Shown: positions 61,116-64,000 of the stretch, one piece after another
Layout: each line of letters begins with the position of its first letter
Numbering within the stretch: the first letter of the stretch is position 1
Assembly: GCF_900101885.1 (NCBI RefSeq)
Contig: NZ_FNAN01000014.1
Coordinates: forward strand, 173,772-237,771
Origin: Dyadobacter soli
GTDB taxonomy: Bacteria > Bacteroidota > Bacteroidia > Cytophagales > Spirosomataceae
Length of the DNA stretch: 64,000 nucleotides
Reading direction: 5' to 3'
Position numbers and translations under genes: made by a program
Notes under the pieces: model-generated
Databases searched by the model: none
What the model saw: the letters and a program-made list of their open reading frames with translations, nothing else
Told to the model about the DNA's origin: nothing

Positions 61116-63059
61116 ATGCTTATAACGCCAGGAAAATTATTAGCAACAATTAATTCTCCCGAAGATCTCCGAAAACTGGACAGTTCTCAGCTTCCGCAGG
61201 TTTGCAACGAGTTAAGGCAATTTATCATCGATAATGTGTCGGTTTACGGCGGGCACTTCGGAGCGAGTCTGGGTGTGGTTGAATTGAGCGTTGCATTGCA
61301 TTACGTATTCAATACGCCCGACGACCAGCTCGTTTGGGATGTGGGCCACCAGGCTTACGGCCACAAGATTCTCACAGGTCGCCGCGACGAATTCCATTCC
61401 AACCGCGTTTACGGAGGGTTATCAGGTTTCCCTAAAAGAAAAGAAAGCATTTACGATGCATTTGGGGTAGGACATTCTTCTACTTCCATTTCTTCTGCCC
61501 TGGGTATGGCGGTGGCATCCGCGTTGGAAAAGAATTTCGAACGCCAGCACATTGCCATCATCGGCGACGGTGCCATGACGGCCGGTTTGGCTTTTGAAGG
61601 GATGAACCACGCCGGCGCTACGGATTCTAACCTGCTCATTATTCTCAATGACAACTGCATGGCCATCGACCCGAACGTCGGTGCCTTGAAAGAATACCTG
61701 ACCGACATTACCACTTCGCAGACTTACAACAAGTTCAAAGACGAAGTTTGGAACCTGCTCGGCAAAATGAGCAACTTCGGCAAGAGCGCGCAGGAGATTG
61801 TTTCGAAGGTAGAAACAGCCATGAAGACGGCTATCCTTCGTCAGAGCAACCTGTTCGAATCACTTGGACTACGTTACTTTGGTCCAATCGATGGAAACGA
61901 TATCAGCCACCTCACCGAGGTTCTTAAAGATCTCAAAAACATTCCCGGTCCCAAGCTGCTGCATTGCCTTACCGTAAAAGGAAAAGGTTACGGCCCTGCC
62001 GAGAAGGACCAGACGAAATGGCATGCTCCCGGTGTTTTCGACAAGATTACGGGGGAAATCAAGAAGAAAGTCTACAACACGCCTCAGGCGCCAAAATATC
62101 AGGATGTATTCGGCCATACCATTGTGGAACTGGCCAAAGAAAATCCGAAAATTGTCGGTATCACGCCGGCAATGCCATCTGGTTCTTCCTTGAACATTAT
62201 GATGGAGGCTATTCCCGAGCGGGCCTTCGACGTCGGCATTGCCGAGCAGCACGCTGTGACATTCTCGGCGGGTATGGCTACGCGTGGTGATATTGTGTAT
62301 TGCAATATCTACTCCACCTTTATGCAGCGCGCGTACGATCAGGTTGTGCATGATGTATGCATCCAGGAACTTCCCGTCATCTTCTGTCTTGACAGAGCCG
62401 GACTGGTAGGGGCCGATGGTCCGACGCACCACGGTGTCTACGACATCGCATTCATGCGTTGTATTCCAAATATGGTGGTCGCTTCACCGATGAATGAGCA
62501 GGAACTGCGTAATATGATGTACACCGCGCAGCTGGAATCTTTCCAATCCGGTAAAAATGCATTCACGATCCGCTATCCGAGAGGCAATGGTGTTATGCCT
62601 GATTGGAAAACACCGTTTGAGGAAATCAAAATTGGTAAGGGAAGAAAAATCAACGACGGAACTGATCTGGCGATTCTTTCTTTCGGTCCGCTCGGCAACT
62701 TCGCATTGCAGGCCTGCCACGAACTCGATAAGCAGGGCGTCAATGCAGGCCTTTTCGATATGCGCTTTGCAAAGCCATTGGACGAAGCCCTGCTGCACGA
62801 AATCTTCTCTTCCTATGAAAGGGTCATGACGCTGGAAGATGGCTGCTTACAGGGAGGATTTGGCAGCGCCGTGCTGGAATTCATGACAGATAATGGATAT
62901 ACCAGTCAAATAAAGCGCCTTGGCATTCCCGATTCGATCGTCGAGCACGGCGAACCATCTGAGCTTTACAAGGAATGTGGCATTGATACTGCGGGTATCG
63001 TCGAGGCTTCGATAGAATTCCTGCAGCGACGATCACGAATTGCCTCTGTGATCCACTGA
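61116..63059 (+). CDS. dxs: 1-deoxy-D-xylulose-5-phosphate synthase
   Basis: The first MEP-pathway enzyme, 647 residues, a TPP-dependent condensation of pyruvate and glyceraldehyde 3-phosphate. The N-terminal half has GGHFGASLGVVELSVALH, WDVGHQAYGHKILTGR, and the TPP motif GDGAMTAGLAFEGMNHAG...NDNCMAI (seen as GDGAMTAGLAFEGMNH and LNDNCMAIDPN). The second half has the transketolase pyrimidine domain with GIAEQHAVTFSAGMA, and YSTFMQRAYDQ. Its partner dxr is at 33.7 kb. Confidence 0.97.
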   Translation: MLITPGKLLATINSPEDLRKLDSSQLPQVCNELRQFIIDNVSVYGGHFGASLGVVELSVALHYVFNTPDDQLVWDVGHQAYGHKILTGRRDEFHSNRVYGGLSGFPKRKESIYDAFGVGHSSTSISSALGMAVASALEKNFERQHIAIIGDGAMTAGLAFEGMNHAGATDSNLLIILNDNCMAIDPNVGALKEYLTDITTSQTYNKFKDEVWNLLGKMSNFGKSAQEIVSKVETAMKTAILRQSNLFESLGLRYFGPIDGNDISHLTEVLKDLKNIPGPKLLHCLTVKGKGYGPAEKDQTKWHAPGVFDKITGEIKKKVYNTPQAPKYQDVFGHTIVELAKENPKIVGITPAMPSGSSLNIMMEAIPERAFDVGIAEQHAVTFSAGMATRGDIVYCNIYSTFMQRAYDQVVHDVCIQELPVIFCLDRAGLVGADGPTHHGVYDIAFMRCIPNMVVASPMNEQELRNMMYTAQLESFQSGKNAFTIRYPRGNGVMPDWKTPFEEIKIGKGRKINDGTDLAILSFGPLGNFALQACHELDKQGVNAGLFDMRFAKPLDEALLHEIFSSYERVMTLEDGCLQGGFGSAVLEFMTDNGYTSQIKRLGIPDSIVEHGEPSELYKECGIDTAGIVEASIEFLQRRSRIASVIH

Positions 63060-63079
63060 TATAAAATATTTGCTAGTTG

Positions 63080-63105
63080 AAAGCCGGTCGCCAGATCGGC
63101 TTTTT
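63080..63105 (+). terminator. terminator of dxs
   Basis: AAAGCCGGTC and GATCGGCTTT form a 10-bp stem (one G-U) with a 4-base loop, followed by TT and G-T-T. It starts 20 bp after the dxs stop. Confidence 0.85.
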
Positions 63106-63428
63106 GTTCTTCCGTCCAGTGGGATATTAAAAAGATTCGATTTATGCGCCACTATTTCTATCTCCTGGCGAGATACCTTCTCACGGCGCTATGATACTCA
63201 CAGGGCTAAAAAATTGGGGCTAAAAAGGGCTTACGAGAAGTACAATGGTCTATTAAGAAACGACTTTCGGCGGGTTCTGCCACCAACTTTTTATTCATTC
63301 AGTGAAGTCGCCAGCGAGGCATTTCCTACCGAGTTCATCGGTGACAGTCCATGCGTAGGCGATTTATGCAAAGTTGTGAATGCATTAAACACTGAAAGCA
63401 CCTTTGAAGCCGAAGATACCAAAACACC

Positions 63429-63457
63429 AAAAAGCATTCCTTTTGAGGATGCTTTTT
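63429..63457 (-). terminator. decayed terminator belonging to the distal 5S relic
   Basis: AAAAAGCATTCC and GGATGCTTTTT repeat the 5S terminator sequence at 63550-63578 with one extra T, 121 bp away from it. It stands after the pseudo-5S fragment on the minus strand. Confidence 0.65.
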
Positions 63458-63463
63458 GCTTTA

Positions 63464-63540
63464 ATAATTGTGGCGACTAGACTGCGCGCCCCGCCTACGC
63501 GATCCGGTATCATCGGCGGCACGGTCCAAGCCAAACTGTC
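63464..63540 (-). pseudogene. decayed 5S rRNA 3'-part relic
   Basis: The sequence TAATAATTGTGGCGACTA (63463-63479) repeats exactly the 3' end region of the intact 5S gene (63584-63600). GTATCATCGGCGG is also shared at the same relative position (63518-63530 versus the intact gene). The intervening bases have diverged and the 5' half is missing. The copies are 121 bp apart, and each has the terminator hairpin downstream. Confidence 0.7.
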
Positions 63541-63549
63541 ATAAACGCA

Positions 63550-63578
63550 AAAAAGCATCCCTTTTGAGGATGCTTTTT
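63550..63578 (-). terminator. terminator of the rRNA operon
   Basis: On the minus strand AAAAAGCATCC pairs with GGATGCTTTTT around a 7-base loop (11-bp perfect stem), followed by a T-run. It lies about 12 bp after the 5S 3' end. Confidence 0.88.
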
Positions 63579-63589
63579 GGATTAATAAT

Positions 63590-63699
63590 TGTGGCGACTA
63601 CCTACTTTACCAGGTTTGAACCAAGTATCATCGGCGGAACTGGGCTTAACTTCTCTGTTCGGGATGGGAAGAGGTGAACACCAGACCAATAGTCACCAA
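63590..63699 (-). rRNA. 5S ribosomal RNA
   Basis: About 110 nt on the minus strand. The terminal helix GGTGACTA/TAGTCGCC and internal conserved segments CACCTCTTCCCATCCCGAAC, AGAGAAGTTAAGCCC and CCGATGATACT are present. It is the last gene of a minus-strand 23S-5S unit that extends past the window edge. Exact ends are uncertain by a few bases. Confidence 0.93.
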
Positions 63700-63702
63700 C
63701 AA

Positions 63703-63782
63703 GTTCGTCGTTGGGTTTTGTTCGCTATGGAAAGGAGGTGAAGCGAATCGTCGCACCGTCCAGACCAATAGTCACCAACAAG
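63703..63782 (-). pseudogene. decayed 5S rRNA 5'-part relic in the 23S-5S spacer
   Basis: The segment CCAGACCAATAGTCACCAAC occurs at 63681-63700 (intact 5S start) and again at 63761-63780. Next to the second copy, TTTTGTTCGCTATGGAAAGGAGGTGAA-like sequence (quoted as GTTCGCTATGGAAAGG) matches GTTCGGGATGGGAAG of the 5S 5' half. It is therefore a truncated second 5S start between 23S and 5S. Confidence 0.65.
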
Positions 63783-63902
63783 ATCTTTGAGTTTTAGGAG
63801 GAAGGAGTATGGAGGAAGGGCATTCCCTTTCGTCCTTTTTTCCATTGTCCCTTTTGTCCTTTTCATGTCATATTGGAAGTAGAAGAGATGAAGATAAAGA
63901 TT

Positions 63903-64000
63903 AAATGTGCAAGCTGTTGGGTAATTAGTACTGCTCAGCTGAGTGTATTTCGACACGTATACCTGCAGCCTATCAACGTCGTAGTCTACAACGACCCTTA
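63903..64000 (-). rRNA. 23S ribosomal RNA, 3' end only
   Basis: The minus strand reads the conserved 23S 3' terminal region: ACGACGTTGATAGGCTGCAG, GTATACGTGTCGAAATACAC, and AGCAGTACTAATTACCC near the end. The gene continues beyond the right window edge. The mature 3' end is placed by analogy near 63903. Confidence 0.88.

Larger units (their letters stand above)
63060..63589. other. intergenic region dxs to 5S rRNA, mostly unexplained
   Basis: About 530 bp. It begins with the dxs terminator (63080-63105) and ends with the 5S terminator and a decayed 5S fragment. The core (63110-63425) has no convincing gene: an open frame exists on the plus strand but contains no ATG and overlaps the terminator. 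An AATGCATT site is at 63379. Confidence 0.5.

Noticed and set aside
63070..63480. Plus-strand open frame of 136 codons after dxs
   Set aside because: It has no ATG, its only start is inside the dxs terminator, and its end lies in the decayed 5S relic. No motif was recognised.
63693..63956. Minus-strand open frame in the 23S-5S spacer
   Set aside because: It runs through rRNA sequence and spacer and has no protein-like features.

Overview
The window looks like a chromosomal segment of a Bacteroidota bacterium, most likely order Cytophagales, family Spirosomaceae (Dyadobacter-like). The family-level call is inference. Direct support: near 50% GC; many starts lack a Shine-Dalgarno sequence but have a Bacteroidota promoter of the form TTG-N(17-21)-TAnnTTTG; and lineage-typical gene sets are present (DUF2480, DUF4296, a NagB/PIG-L fusion, a rhomboid pair next to mutL, and sigma/anti-sigma followed by gmk and nadD). 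No phage, insertion sequence or CRISPR array was seen. Most genes are housekeeping or envelope genes.

Layout, left part. 0-3 kb (minus): the truncated start of an OmpA-type protein, a DUF5672 protein and a family 2 glycosyltransferase. 3-9.3 kb (plus): an unknown protein, a cysteine hydrolase, uvrA, a RES/Xre toxin-antitoxin pair with a striking palindromic operator, and an FAH-family enzyme. 9.4-14.4 kb (minus): a small secreted protein, der, era and an LtaS-like sulfatase. 14.5-21.6 kb (plus): initiator tRNA-Met, a propeller-type sensor kinase, a small unknown gene, rpmH, rnpA, a CtpA-type protease and tsaB. 21.7-25.7 kb: DUF2480, then a minus-strand DUF58/membrane protein/BatA/rnhB operon.

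Middle. 25.7-33.2 kb: a DUF4296 lipoprotein, a polyprenyl-phosphate sugar synthase, an M20 amidohydrolase, then a plus-strand accessory cluster (methyltransferase, beta-propeller hydrolase-like protein, PhyH dioxygenase, DUF4258-like/DUF2283 pair, two family 2 glycosyltransferases). 33.2-36.4 kb (minus): a membrane protein, dxr and a GH3-family protein. 36.4-41.4 kb (plus): a 12-bp tandem repeat, mreBCD, an ECF-type sigma factor and its probable anti-sigma factor, gmk and nadD.

Right part. 41.4-44.7 kb: a lipoprotein, an NTF2-like secreted protein, an AraC regulator and an acyl-CoA dehydrogenase. 44.8-48.8 kb: two tandem paralogous multipass membrane proteins and a MutS-like ATPase. 48.8-54.6 kb (minus): serS, lysC, ribH, a TPR membrane protein and glyA. 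54.9-63.1 kb: nagB-PIG-L, a 54-residue membrane protein on the minus strand, mutL, two rhomboid proteases and dxs. The right edge holds a minus-strand rRNA operon end: 23S 3' end, 5S, and two decayed 5S fragments.

The most notable non-gene signals are: strong over-representation of the octamer AATGCATT in coding and non-coding DNA; a 12-bp-period tandem repeat upstream of mreB; several perfect palindromes placed on or beside TAnnTTTG promoters; and 5S rRNA relics. The least explained gene-level features are the 28.3-33.2 kb cluster, the tandem YRDFWS membrane paralogues and a MutL with a degraded endonuclease site.
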